This document shows, in pieces, positions 52,354 to 60,551 of a stretch of 64,000 bases of DNA. The DNA is from Paenibacillus phocaeensis. GTDB taxonomy: Bacteria > Bacillota > Bacilli > Paenibacillales > Paenibacillaceae. Under the pieces are notes generated by a model, which searched no databases, was not told the origin of the DNA, and worked only from the letters and a program-made list of their open reading frames with translations. Where the stretch lies: contig NZ_FCOQ01000018.1 in assembly GCF_900021165.1 (NCBI RefSeq), positions 368,403 to 432,402 of the forward strand. Direction: 5' to 3'. Numbering within the stretch: the first letter of the stretch is position 1; each line of letters begins with the position of its first letter. The position numbers were made by a program, and so were the translations under genes.

Positions 52354-52902
52354 GTGGTAGAGCAGGGACTCATCAGAGCCGCTCAAACGGGCGATCGCGA
52401 CGCTCTAATCACCCTATTGCGAGAAATTGAAAATCACGTGTACCGGACGGCCTATTATATTTTGAACAACGAGCAGGATGCACATGACGCTGCTCAAGAA
52501 GCTCTCATTCGCATTTATACCAAGATTGGTTCTTATGAGGAAAAGGCGCAGTTCAAAACCTGGGTCCAACGGATCGTGACCAACATTTGTATCGACAAAT
52601 TTCGTAGAAATAAGCCAACCGTTTCGATCGAAGAGCACGAAATGGTGTTTCAGGGCAATGATAGTGTGGAGCGCGAAGTGATGTCGAGCTATTTGGCCGA
52701 GGATATCCGCAGTGCGATCGATCAATTGCCGGAACACCACAGGTCGGTGGTTGTGCTGAGGTATTTGCAGGATTTTTCGTATAACGAAATTGCTGATAGT
52801 TTGAATTTGCCGCTGAATACGGTGAAATCCTATCTATTCAGGGCCAGGCAGCAGCTTCAGCATTTACTCCAAGATTATCAGAAGGGTGGTGTATCAGGAT
52901 GA
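52354..52902 (+). CDS. ECF-type RNA polymerase sigma factor
   Basis: A 182-residue sigma-70-family ECF factor. Region 2 includes HVYRTAYYILNNEQDAHDAAQEALIRIYTKIGSY and FKTWVQRIVTNICIDKFRR (-10 recognition). Region 4 includes QLPEHHRSVVVLRYLQDFSYNEIADSLNLPLNTVKSYLFRARQQLQ (-35 recognition). It starts at GTG 52354, 6 bases after AAGGGGGAG. The stop overlaps the anti-sigma start (ATGA). Close to the SigW/RpoE-like group, but I cannot assign a named factor. Signals are unknown; envelope stress is usual for this type. Confidence 0.92.
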   Translation: MVEQGLIRAAQTGDRDALITLLREIENHVYRTAYYILNNEQDAHDAAQEALIRIYTKIGSYEEKAQFKTWVQRIVTNICIDKFRRNKPTVSIEEHEMVFQGNDSVEREVMSSYLAEDIRSAIDQLPEHHRSVVVLRYLQDFSYNEIADSLNLPLNTVKSYLFRARQQLQHLLQDYQKGGVSG

Positions 52903-54116
52903 AGTGCCCGGAGGCGGTGGAATGGATGCATCGTTATCTCGACCATGATTTAAACGAAGAAGAAACTTCTCTTCTCTTTGAGCATATTCGCGGTTGCGAG
53001 GAATGCGCCGAGACGTTTGCGCTCTTGAACAAGCTGTCTGCGCAATTGGAGGAGCTGCCGAAGGTAGTTCCGAATTTTAGCCTCGTGGACGCGATTTTAC
53101 CGCAGCTGGATGAGATCGACCGGGCCCGCCGCGAAGGAGGCAGTGCTGCTGAGGAAACGGTGCTGCCTATTACGGCGATGCCGGTTGATGCGGGCTCCGG
53201 TCTCAGCGGTACGATGCTGAGCCGACACAGCTCGCGTCGTCAGGATGCGGATACCGGGCTGCGCCGGAGCCGAATTTACCGATATGGGTCGCTTGGTGTA
53301 GCTGCGGCTTTGATTCTCGGTGTGTTCATATATCAATATGAACCGCGTACCGCATCGGATGCTGAAATCGCGATGAACTCCGCATTGTCGTCGGATTCGG
53401 TTAGCGAGGAGTCCTCAACTGCTGATTCGGCCGGGGATGCGGCGGGAAACGCACAGCTCTTCAAGGATGACAGTCATACGGGGGGGCCTGAAGCCGGAAA
53501 GGCAGATGTTCCGGTGCCGAAAGAAGAAGGTACTCCGGCCGAAGGTTTGAACTCAGGCGGTGCTGACAGCAAGATCGATACAGGGGGCTCCCCAGACAAC
53601 GGTACTCCTGCAGAGACACGGTCGAAACCTGAAGCAGACACTAAAGCTCCAAGCGGGTCGAATTCTGGGAAGAACGATCCGGCCGGCAATCATTCGGTAC
53701 CGACGGATGGGGACGGCGGCGCTCCCGTTCAGGACTCCGCATTGCCCGAAGCGAGAAATATGGAGCCTCCAGCCGATATGACTGCGCCGAACGATTCGGA
53801 AGACGATGCAATCAACCGGCAATTAACCCTGGATGAGCCAACGGGGAAGTTGGGGATCGCCAATATGAATACCTGGACCTCGTCGGACGGAAAATTTGAA
53901 GCCGAGTTGAAGGACGGACACTTGTATGTCTACCTTCTTGAAGTTCAGGAGCGGAAGCAGGTAGCCGATCAGGTCATCGACGGGAATTGGGTTGATGGCG
54001 CTTGGTCCGACGAAGGCCATGTATTTACGTACGAGACAGAAATCGACGGAACCTCTGCGGTTCATACCGTCGATGCCGAGAAGGCCGCAGCTGCATCCGA
54101 AGAAACGCAGCCCTGA
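52899..54116 (+). CDS. Membrane-bound zinc-finger anti-sigma factor
   Basis: A 405-residue anti-sigma protein coupled to the ECF gene. The N-terminal zinc anti-sigma domain has the H-x3-C-x2-C motif in LLFEHIRGCEECAETF (His29, Cys33, Cys36), with MKCPEAVEWMHRYLDHDLNEEE before it. One membrane helix spans about residues 129-147 (YGSLGVAAALILGVFIYQY). The extracytoplasmic part is long and mostly disordered (Ser/Asp/Gly/Pro-rich, residues ~150-315). A folded-looking C-terminus follows (GIANMNTWTSSDGKFEAELKDGHLYVYLLEVQERKQVADQVIDGNWVDGAWSDEGHVFTYETEID). Signal-triggered release of the sigma factor is inferred from the family. Confidence 0.9.
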   Translation: MKCPEAVEWMHRYLDHDLNEEETSLLFEHIRGCEECAETFALLNKLSAQLEELPKVVPNFSLVDAILPQLDEIDRARREGGSAAEETVLPITAMPVDAGSGLSGTMLSRHSSRRQDADTGLRRSRIYRYGSLGVAAALILGVFIYQYEPRTASDAEIAMNSALSSDSVSEESSTADSAGDAAGNAQLFKDDSHTGGPEAGKADVPVPKEEGTPAEGLNSGGADSKIDTGGSPDNGTPAETRSKPEADTKAPSGSNSGKNDPAGNHSVPTDGDGGAPVQDSALPEARNMEPPADMTAPNDSEDDAINRQLTLDEPTGKLGIANMNTWTSSDGKFEAELKDGHLYVYLLEVQERKQVADQVIDGNWVDGAWSDEGHVFTYETEIDGTSAVHTVDAEKAAAASEETQP

Positions 54117-54139
54117 ACGATGCGAACGTGATTCTACGT

Positions 54140-54267
54140 GATCTAAATGATCTAAACGATCTAAACGTGATCTAGACGAGATCTAAACGAGATCTAGACG
54201 AAATCTAGACGAAATCTAGACGAGATCTAAACGAGATCTAAACGAGAATACGTGAGCTAAACGAGAA
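54140..54267. repeat. 11-bp GATCTAAACGA tandem repeat
   Basis: Two 9-bp units (GATCTAAAT, GATCTAAAC at 54140-54157) are followed by eight 11-bp units from 54158 to 54245 (GATCTAGACGA/GATCTAAACGA/AATCTAGACGA). Decayed units (GAATACGTGAGCTAAACGA...) run to about 54267. It starts 24 bases after the anti-sigma stop. Variation is confined to a few positions (A/G at base 1 and base 7). Confidence 0.9.
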
Positions 54268-54444
54268 TATCGGTCGGACAAAATTGGGCGTTTTTTTGAA
54301 CTTGCCGCAGGCACCTTTTCTGGAGATATGGAATAGGTTATATGTATATTAGAGATAACGGTTTGAACACCCCTGATCGTCGTATGACCGCTGGCGGGAG
54401 AGTTTCTAGAGCTTTTCAGCCCGCGTTTATATAGATGCTCCGGG

Positions 54445-54491
54445 ACAGAGGGATCTTTCGCCAAGAGGCAGAGGTCCCTCTGTTGCATTTT
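54445..54491 (+). terminator. Hairpin with weak T-run downstream of the anti-sigma gene
   Basis: ACAGAGGGA (54445-54453) pairs with TCCCTCTGT (54475-54483), followed by TGCATTTT. It could terminate the sigma/anti-sigma transcript about 330 bases after the stop, since no nearer terminator is seen. Confidence 0.5.
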
Positions 54492-54575
54492 AAGCGGTTG
54501 TTTCAAAAATTCTCGGTGCACCCAACCCGACTTTTAAACCTCATTGGAAGCGGTCGTTTCAAAAGTCGGGTTGGG
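54491..54575. repeat. 15-bp perfect inverted repeat with a duplicated flank
   Basis: CCCAACCCGACTTTT (54521-54535) and AAAAGTCGGGTTGGG (54561-54575) are perfect inverted repeats 25 bases apart. A direct duplication, AAGCGGTTGTTTCAAAA (near 54492) and AAGCGGTCGTTTCAAAA (near 54548), overlaps this. From 54576 to 54744 there is no gene; that stretch contains CGTAGCCGGAGGCTACG, another small palindrome. Confidence 0.75.
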
Positions 54576-54744
54576 ATCACGAATAGGACTCTAGGAGGTG
54601 GATCCGGCGGCGAATCTTGAATTCAGCCGGGCCTAAGTGGATGCTTCCGAAGCCTTCCGAAGCCTATTTCCTGCGGAAACATTTCAGATGCTCACGTAGC
54701 CGGAGGCTACGCTGCGCTTCTCAGTCCCTGTTGCTCCCCGCACG

Positions 54745-55378
54745 CTAACGGAACACAGAGCCGCTATTTATGGAGTTCGTCGATGAGCAGATGTCTAACG
54801 GAACGAGGAGACCTTATTTCGGTGATATTCTGCCCACTGGGCACCATAAGTGCCGAATAAGGTCTCTGGAATCCGTTACAGTGGGAAATAGCCGGGAAAT
54901 ACCCAAATAAGGGCTGTACGTTCCGTTACATTACTAAAGACGTATTTCGCAGCTGGCTTTCGTCAATCTAACGGAACACAGAGCCGCTATTTATGGAGTT
55001 CGTCGATGAGCAGATGTCTAACGGAACGAGGAGACCTTATTTCGGTGATATTCTGCCCACTGGGCACCATAAGTGCCGAATAAGGTCTCTGGAATCCGTT
55101 ACAGTGGGAAATAGCCGGGAAATGCCTAAATAAGGGCTGTACGTTCCGTTACATTACTAAAGACGTATTTCGCAGCTGGCTTTCGTCAATCTAACGGAAC
55201 ACAGAGCCGCTATTTATGGAGTTCGTCGATGAGCAGATGTCTAACGGAACGAGGAGACCTTATTTCGGGGATATTCTGCTCATCGGGCACCATAAGAGCC
55301 CAATAAGGTCTCTGGAATCCGTTACAGTGGGAAATAGCCGGGAAATGCCCAAATAAAGGCTGTACGTTCCGTTACGTT
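54745..55378. repeat. 223-bp unit in three tandem copies (TAACGGA family)
   Basis: Copies start at 54745, 54968 and 55191 (period exactly 223) with only a few differences; the third ends about 188 bases in. Each unit contains four TAACGGA/TCCGTTA boxes: CTAACGGAAC-ACAGAG, then CTAACGGAACGAGGAGACC-TTATTTC, the partner AATAAGGTCTCTGGAATCCGTTAC, then GTGGGAAATAGCCGGGAAAT and a closing GTTCCGTTAC. Boxes two and three form a long inverted repeat. A single diverged copy lies at 22910-23094. No coding frame is preserved across copies. Confidence 0.93.
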
Positions 55379-55479
55379 GTAATGTTACATTTGGCCGATC
55401 GATGCAGTCCATCGTGATGTACCACACAACCGCCTCAACGTTCACGACCTACCGCAACACATCCGCCTAAATAACCACC

Positions 55480-55990
55480 GACTACCAACCGCCGCACACA
55501 ATGACACACATTACCTACTCCACCGCCTACCGCCGCACATAACATTACACATTATCTACTCCACCGCCAACCGCCGCACATAACAACACACATTACCTAC
55601 TCCACCGCCAACCGCCGCACACAATGACACACATTACCTGCTCCACCGCCAACCGCCGCACATAACATTACACATTACCTGCTCCACCGCCAACCGCAAG
55701 CACACAATGACACACATTACCTGCTCCACCGCCAACCGCCGCACATAACAACACACATTACCTGCCCCACCGCCAACCGCAAGCACACAATGACACACAT
55801 TACCTGCTCCACCGCCAACCGCCGCACACAATGACACACATTACCTGCTCCACCGCCAACCGCAAGCACACAATGACACATTAGCTACTCCACCGCCTAC
55901 CGCAAGCACACAATGACACACATTATCTACTCCACCGCCAACCGCCGCACATAATGACACACATTACCTGCTCTACCGCCAACCGCCGAA
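55480..55990. repeat. 41-bp C/A-rich minisatellite, 12 units
   Basis: The marker CACCGCC recurs at 55521, 55562, 55603, 55644, 55685, 55727, 55768, 55810, 55851, 55891 and 55933, with a changed copy (TACCGCC) at 55974, giving steps of 40-42 bp. The unit is roughly GCACACAATGACACACATTA + CCTGCTCCACCGCCAACCGC, with alternating sub-types (CCGCACATAACA-type and CCGCAAGCACACAATGA-type). The plus strand is almost free of G. 41 is not a multiple of 3 and no frame is maintained, so it is non-coding. Nothing else is seen from 55990 to 56332 apart from the holA ribosome site. Confidence 0.93.
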
Positions 55991-56332
55991 CCACACACTC
56001 CGCCTTACAGTGTCCGCCCCTCCCCCCCACCGCTGTATACTTAGCAACGCCACATGCTGCCTATATAAGGCGTACACGCTGTTGACCGCCCACTTCCCAC
56101 GACAGAACAATCGATGCACTATACCTACCAACCAACCACATACTTCTCACACCTTTTGATCAAACTGCCCATCATGCTGCTGGAAACTAACACCGGGAGT
56201 AGCAAGGCGCATCAACTCCCCGCGTTACCGATTTGCGGTATCCCGACAGGACTGCCTTCAACAGGGCTTGGACGAATAAGTGAAATCGAAGTATGATGGA
56301 AGGAGGCCATGATTACGGAAGGGAGAACCCGG

Positions 56333-57355
56333 ATGGACGCAAAGCAAGTGATGAAAGAGATTAAACAGGGGCGGATCTCCCCGCTATACGTTTGTTACGG
56401 CACGGAGAAATATCAAATTCAGGAGTTCGTGGGTCTGCTCCAGGAACGGTTGGTTGATAAGGATCAAAAGGATTTTGCCCTCGCTACCTTCGACTTGGCG
56501 GAAACGCCGATCGAGGTGGTGGTCGAGGAGGCGGAGACGATGCCATTTCTCGTGGAGCGTAAGCTGATTGTGGTTCGCGACTCCGCATTGCTTGTAGCCG
56601 GCGGCAAGGAAGGCGGCAAAATCGAGCACAAAGTGGAGGCGCTGCTCACCTATATCGGGAATCCGGCGGAGCACAGCATCATCGTCTTTGTCGTGAACGG
56701 TGAGAAGTTGGACGAGCGGAAGAAGGTCGTCAAGGCGATCAAAGCGGCAGGTACGGTATTGTCCTTTATGCCGCTGGGCGGCGGGGAGTTGGTGCAGTGG
56801 GTCGTGCATGAGGTGGAGAAACGCGGCTGCCGGATCGGACGCGATGCCGCGGAAGCGCTGATCGCGGCGAGCGGCGTGCAGATGGCCGCATTGGCTGCGG
56901 AAGCGGACAAGCTCTGCTTGTATGCCGGAGCCGGCGGCATGATCGATACCGCCGCAGTCGAGCAGTTGGTAGCCCGCAGCACGGAGCAGAACGTGTTCGT
57001 GATGGTCGAGCACATCGCTGCGATCCGGCTGGAGCAGGCGCTCGGCATTTTCTACGAGCTGCTGAAGCAGCGCGAAGAGCCGATCAAAATCGCGGCGCTG
57101 ATCGCCCGCCAGTTCCGTATTATGCTGCAGGTGAAGGAGCTCGGACGCCAGAGCTATTCCCAGCAGCAAATCGCCTCGCAGTTGAGCTTGCATCCGTACG
57201 TGGTCAAGCTGGCTGGCGACCAGGCGCGCAAATTCGAAGCCGGACGCCTAAAGGCGATCCTGTCCGAGCTGGCAGAACTGGACTACCGGATGAAAAGCGG
57301 GCAGATCGACAAGGTCCTGGGGTTGGAACTATTTCTGTTAAAACTGGGGGCCTAA
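56333..57355 (+). CDS. holA: DNA polymerase III delta subunit (clamp loader)
   Basis: A 340-residue clamp-loader subunit that opens the beta clamp. The sequence matches Bacillus HolA in its landmarks: ISPLYVCYGTEKYQIQEFVGLLQERLVD, ALATFDLAETPIEVVVEEAETMPFLVERKLIVVRDS, VNGEKLDERKKVVKAIKAAG, LVARSTEQNVFVMVEHIAA, LLKQREEPIKIAALIARQFRIMLQVKEL and ASQLSLHPYVVKLAGDQARKF. ATG 56333 lies 7 bases after GGGAG; the in-frame ATG 56309 sits only 2 bases after GGAGG. It is normally close to comEC; here a sigma pair and repeats intervene. Confidence 0.93.
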   Translation: MDAKQVMKEIKQGRISPLYVCYGTEKYQIQEFVGLLQERLVDKDQKDFALATFDLAETPIEVVVEEAETMPFLVERKLIVVRDSALLVAGGKEGGKIEHKVEALLTYIGNPAEHSIIVFVVNGEKLDERKKVVKAIKAAGTVLSFMPLGGGELVQWVVHEVEKRGCRIGRDAAEALIAASGVQMAALAAEADKLCLYAGAGGMIDTAAVEQLVARSTEQNVFVMVEHIAAIRLEQALGIFYELLKQREEPIKIAALIARQFRIMLQVKELGRQSYSQQQIASQLSLHPYVVKLAGDQARKFEAGRLKAILSELAELDYRMKSGQIDKVLGLELFLLKLGA

Positions 57356-57433
57356 CCTCAGGCGGCAACGCCTTCAGCCCGACAACGTCCCCAAGCCAAG
57401 CCACGCTCGGCCAACACTCCGGCCGCCAATCAC

Positions 57434-57470
57434 CAAAAAGACCTGAACGATTTATCGTTCAGGTCTTTTT
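57434..57470. terminator. Bidirectional terminator between holA and rpsT
   Basis: AAAAAGACCTGAACGAT (57435-57451) pairs perfectly with ATCGTTCAGGTCTTTTT (57454-57470); A- and T-runs on each side serve both strands. Confidence 0.95.
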
Positions 57471-57510
57471 GAGCTTAGTTGAAGACTAACTTCGTTATCA
57501 TTAACGAGGC

Positions 57511-57783
57511 TTACGCTTGGGACGTAAGTTCGTTCAATTTTTTAGCCAAGCGGGATTTCTTACGGGCAGCTGCATTCTTGTGGATCAAACCTTTAGTAAC
57601 GGCTTTGTCCAATTTTTTGGTTGCAGCCACGAAAGCAGCTTTAGCTGCTTCAACTTCGTTGTTCGCCAGAGCGGTGTCGGCAGATTTCACAGCCGTACGC
57701 AGGGCGGATTTTTGCGAAGCGTTCAGCGCGCGGCGTTTGTCGCTCGTCTTTACGCGTTTGATTGCGGATTTAATGTTAGGCAT
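57511..57783 (-). CDS. rpsT: Ribosomal protein S20
   Basis: A 90-residue basic 30S protein binding 16S r[36 protein letters not shown] ... [29 protein letters not shown], the standard S20 sequence. ATG 57783 has AGGAGGTGA 7 bases upstream; the longer frame to 57813 contains this site and is not used. It is transcribed opposite to its neighbours, as in other Bacillales. Confidence 0.96.
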   Translation of the reverse strand: MPNIKSAIKRVKTSDKRRALNASQKSALRTAVKSADTALANNEVEAAKAAFVAATKKLDKAVTKGLIHKNAAARKKSRLAKKLNELTSQA

Positions 57784-57837
57784 TGCATTCACCTCCTGTA
57801 AAGCATAGTTCAAGCCTGATGATTCACAACTTAAAAT

Positions 57838-57866
57838 ATTTTATCACGCAAGATAGCAAAAAGCAA
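57838..57866 (-). promoter_or_regulatory. rpsT promoter
   Basis: On the minus strand TTGCTT (57866-57861), 17 bases, TAAAAT (57843-57838). Confidence 0.7.
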
Positions 57867-57927
57867 TAATTACATCCTACCGAATCTCTTGATTTCGCAC
57901 AAGTTTCGCAGGCTGCCGATCAGGCAT

Positions 57928-57957
57928 GCATAAACGCTTTCCCTCTCCCGCACAATA
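57928..57957 (+). promoter_or_regulatory. Candidate sigma-G promoter of gpr
   Basis: GCATA (57928-57932), 18 bases, CACAATA (57951-57957), six of seven to CATAATA. gpr is a known sigma-G target in B. subtilis, so the site is where one is expected. Confidence 0.7.
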
Positions 57958-57989
57958 AAGGCAATCAGAGGAAATGGAGGTCATATGGC

Positions 57990-59003
57990 ATGAATTTGGA
58001 TTTGCGGGAGTATTCCGTTCGCACCGACTTGGCCGTTGAATCGAAGGAAATCGCGGAGACGGCTCACGGCGGTCCGGTTCCCGGGCTGAATGAGCGGGTT
58101 GAAGAGGAGGATGGCATCAAGATCACCCGGCTGGATGTGACCAACGAGGCGGCCTCGCGGCAAATCGGACGAATCCAGGGGCATTACGTGACGCTGGAGG
58201 TGCCCGGCCTCAGGAATCAGGATACCGAGCTGCAGGAGAAGGTTGCCGCCGCGTTCGCCAAAGAGTTTACCGCATTTTTAAATAAAATCGGAGTGGCACC
58301 GGGGGCCAAGACGCTGATCGTAGGCTTGGGCAACTGGAATGTGACGCCGGATGCGCTTGGACCCTTGGTAGTGGAGAATGTGATGGTGACCCGCCATTAC
58401 TTCGAGTTGACGCCGGACCAAGTGGCGCCGGGTTACCGCGAGGTCAGCGCTATCGCGCCCGGAGTGCTGGGAATCACCGGCATCGAATCCAGTGAGGTGG
58501 TACAAGGGATCGTCGACCGGACCAAGCCGGACCTGATCATCGCCATCGATGCGCTGGCTTCTCGTTCGCTGGAGCGGGTCAATACGACGATCCAGATCGC
58601 GGATATCGGCATCCATCCGGGCTCCGGCATCGGCAACAAGCGCCGGGGGCTGACCCAGGAAATTCTGGGCGTGCCTTGTATCGCCATCGGCGTACCTACA
58701 GTGTGCTACGCATCCACGATCGTTAACAATGTATTTGATTTAATGAAAAGCCATTTCAATCAAGAAAGCGACGACGGGAACGCCCCGACCCAACAGATCA
58801 TGGGCATGCTGAACGATCTGAGCGAAAGCGAGAGGTTAGGCCTTGTCAAAGAGGTACTCGAACCGCTGGGCCATGATCTGATCGTCACGCCAAAGGAAAT
58901 CGACGAATTCATCGAGGATGTAGCCAACGTGATCGCCAGCGGTTTGAATATCTCACTGCACGAGGCGGTGACGCCGGATAACGTAGCTTCCTATACCCAT
59001 TAA
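57990..59003 (+). CDS. gpr: Germination protease GPR
   Basis: A 337-residue aspartic-type peptidase (family A25) that degrades small acid-soluble spore proteins at germination. It is made as a zymogen; the autoprocessing segment VRTDLAVESKE (cleavage around Ala15) is present. Core motifs follow: LIVGLGNWNVTPDALGPLVVENVMVTRHYFE, VSAIAPGVLGITGIESSEVVQGIVDRTKPDLIIAIDALASRS and IQIADIGIHPGSGIGNKRRGL. ATG 57990 follows GGAGG; the ATG at 57984 reads straight into a stop. Forespore expression is expected from the sigma-G promoter. Confidence 0.96.
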   Translation: MNLDLREYSVRTDLAVESKEIAETAHGGPVPGLNERVEEEDGIKITRLDVTNEAASRQIGRIQGHYVTLEVPGLRNQDTELQEKVAAAFAKEFTAFLNKIGVAPGAKTLIVGLGNWNVTPDALGPLVVENVMVTRHYFELTPDQVAPGYREVSAIAPGVLGITGIESSEVVQGIVDRTKPDLIIAIDALASRSLERVNTTIQIADIGIHPGSGIGNKRRGLTQEILGVPCIAIGVPTVCYASTIVNNVFDLMKSHFNQESDDGNAPTQQIMGMLNDLSESERLGLVKEVLEPLGHDLIVTPKEIDEFIEDVANVIASGLNISLHEAVTPDNVASYTH

Positions 59004-59034
59004 CGCCGCACCGGCATGGTTCTCCTGAAACTCA

Positions 59035-59068
59035 AGGAATCCGCGAATCTAGCGGATTTCTTTTTTTT
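59035..59068 (+). terminator. gpr terminator
   Basis: GGAATCCGC (59036-59044), short loop, GCGGATTTC (59052-59060), then eight T's. Confidence 0.93.
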
Positions 59069-59150
59069 GTGAGAATTCGAGGTTCTAGCCCCCGAACTAG
59101 GTTCATAGATTTGGAATATAGTTCGAAAGCGGCTGGAGGAGGATACACAT

Positions 59151-60521
59151 ATGAAATTCAAGGCTTGGAATCTAGGAAAATGGAGACGGAATCTGATTCA
59201 TGTTTTAGCGCTGGGACGAACGTTTTTACTGTTATCGGTGATGTCGGTGATCTTTTTCGTGATGCTGGGGGTGCTGGGCATCGCCGAGAAAAGCTTAAAT
59301 ACATCGCCGGTTTCTTCAATGAAGGGGCTGGCCGCCTCGCTGTCGAGCGGGTTCTTCATGGATATGGTTGGCATGGAGCTGCCGCACGCCGCAAGCGAGA
59401 AGCAGGTGCCGGCGATTTCCGGGCGCCAGATGACGAACTTCGTCTTTCAACTGTTGACCGACGTCAACCCGTCCGACCCGAAGAGCTTGGTAGCGCGCGA
59501 GGTCCCGGGGCTTGGCGCCGATAGTCCGATCCTGCTGCGCACGGGTTCCGGCAATGGGATGGCTCAGGCTCCCGAGGATTATCGACCGGGCACAGGGGCG
59601 GACGGCAGCGGGCCGAATCATCCGGAGCCGAATGGCGAAGAAGGCGGGGAAGATGCGGATCCGGGGGCGGGTGACGCCGATCCGGGCGGGGCTCAGCCGC
59701 CGACGGGGGAGTCCGGGAACCCGAACGGCTCGTCTGAGAACGGGGGAGAGCCCTCGATCAAGCCCGGCAACAAGAACATCGTCATGATCTATCATTCGCA
59801 TCCGCAGGAATCGTATAATCCCGTCCTGGGCACCAATGTGGATAATCCAAGTTCGGCGGAGGACAAGAAGAACGTCGGCCTGGTGGGCGAAGCGCTGGCG
59901 AAAGAACTGGAGCTCAAAGGGGTCGCAGCCTTGCACTCGTTCGAAAATTATGCGGCCAAGGTGAGCAATTACAACTATAACTACTCATATAAATACTCTC
60001 GAGAGACCGTAAAGCAAGCGATGGCCGAAAACGGCAAGCTGCAATATTTTATCGATATTCACCGCGACTCGCAGCGCCATGACAAAACGACCACGACCAT
60101 CGACGGCCTGAATTACGCCCAGGTGTATTTCATTATTGGGCATGGCAACGAGAACTGGCGCGAGAATGAGAGATTCGCCAGCTCCATCCATGATCGTCTG
60201 GAAAAAGCCTATCCGGGGATCTCCAGAGGGATCTGGGGGAAGACGTCTTCCCAAGGCAACGGGGAATACAATCAATCGCTGTCGCCGAACAGCGTCCTGA
60301 TCGAAATCGGCGGCATCGACAACAGCGAGGAAGAGCTGGAGCGCACCGCCAAGGTGTTGGCCGGGATCTTGGCCGATCTGTATTGGGAAAGCCAGGATGC
60401 CGAGAAGGCAGGTAAGCTAACGAAGAGCGGCGGGACGGACGGCGGTGTGAGCAGCGCCAACAAAGAAGCGGGCAAGGGCAACGGCACACCGCAAGCCGGG
60501 GCATCGAGCAAGAAATCCTAA
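59151..60521 (+). CDS. spoIIP: Stage II sporulation protein P (SpoIIP)
   Basis: A 456-residue membrane-anchored amidase/endopeptidase of the engulfment complex with SpoIID and SpoIIM. The membrane anchor is around residues 22-45 (ALGRTFLLLSVMSVIFFVMLGVLGIAE). A Gly/Pro/Asp/Glu-rich linker (about 145-205) precedes the catalytic domain. There NIVMIYHSHPQESYNPVLG supplies one metal His pair region and YFIDIHRDSQRHDKTTTTIDGLNYAQVYFIIGHGNENW the other. It ends in a low-complexity Gly/Lys/Ser tail. ATG 59151 is behind GGAGGAGGA. Mother-cell expression is expected, but I could not fix a convincing sigma-E promoter. Confidence 0.95.
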   Translation: MKFKAWNLGKWRRNLIHVLALGRTFLLLSVMSVIFFVMLGVLGIAEKSLNTSPVSSMKGLAASLSSGFFMDMVGMELPHAASEKQVPAISGRQMTNFVFQLLTDVNPSDPKSLVAREVPGLGADSPILLRTGSGNGMAQAPEDYRPGTGADGSGPNHPEPNGEEGGEDADPGAGDADPGGAQPPTGESGNPNGSSENGGEPSIKPGNKNIVMIYHSHPQESYNPVLGTNVDNPSSAEDKKNVGLVGEALAKELELKGVAALHSFENYAAKVSNYNYNYSYKYSRETVKQAMAENGKLQYFIDIHRDSQRHDKTTTTIDGLNYAQVYFIIGHGNENWRENERFASSIHDRLEKAYPGISRGIWGKTSSQGNGEYNQSLSPNSVLIEIGGIDNSEEELERTAKVLAGILADLYWESQDAEKAGKLTKSGGTDGGVSSANKEAGKGNGTPQAGASSKKS

Positions 60522-60551
60522 GACCAATCACGAAGTAACGGGGGGAAGGGC

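Noticed and set aside
55634..55837. 67-codon minus-strand frame with repeated V-G-G-G-A-G-N-V and L-A-V-E-Q-V-M
   Set aside because: Arises from the 41-bp minisatellite; the frame shifts each unit, so the peptide does not repeat consistently.
55480..55990. Possible CRISPR array
   Set aside because: Units are contiguous with a constant 40-42-bp period and similar throughout; there are no unique spacers and no cas genes in the window.
56114..56296. 60-codon frame between the minisatellite and holA
   Set aside because: No Shine-Dalgarno sequence, no similarity I recognise, and it ends against the holA ribosome site; more likely chance.
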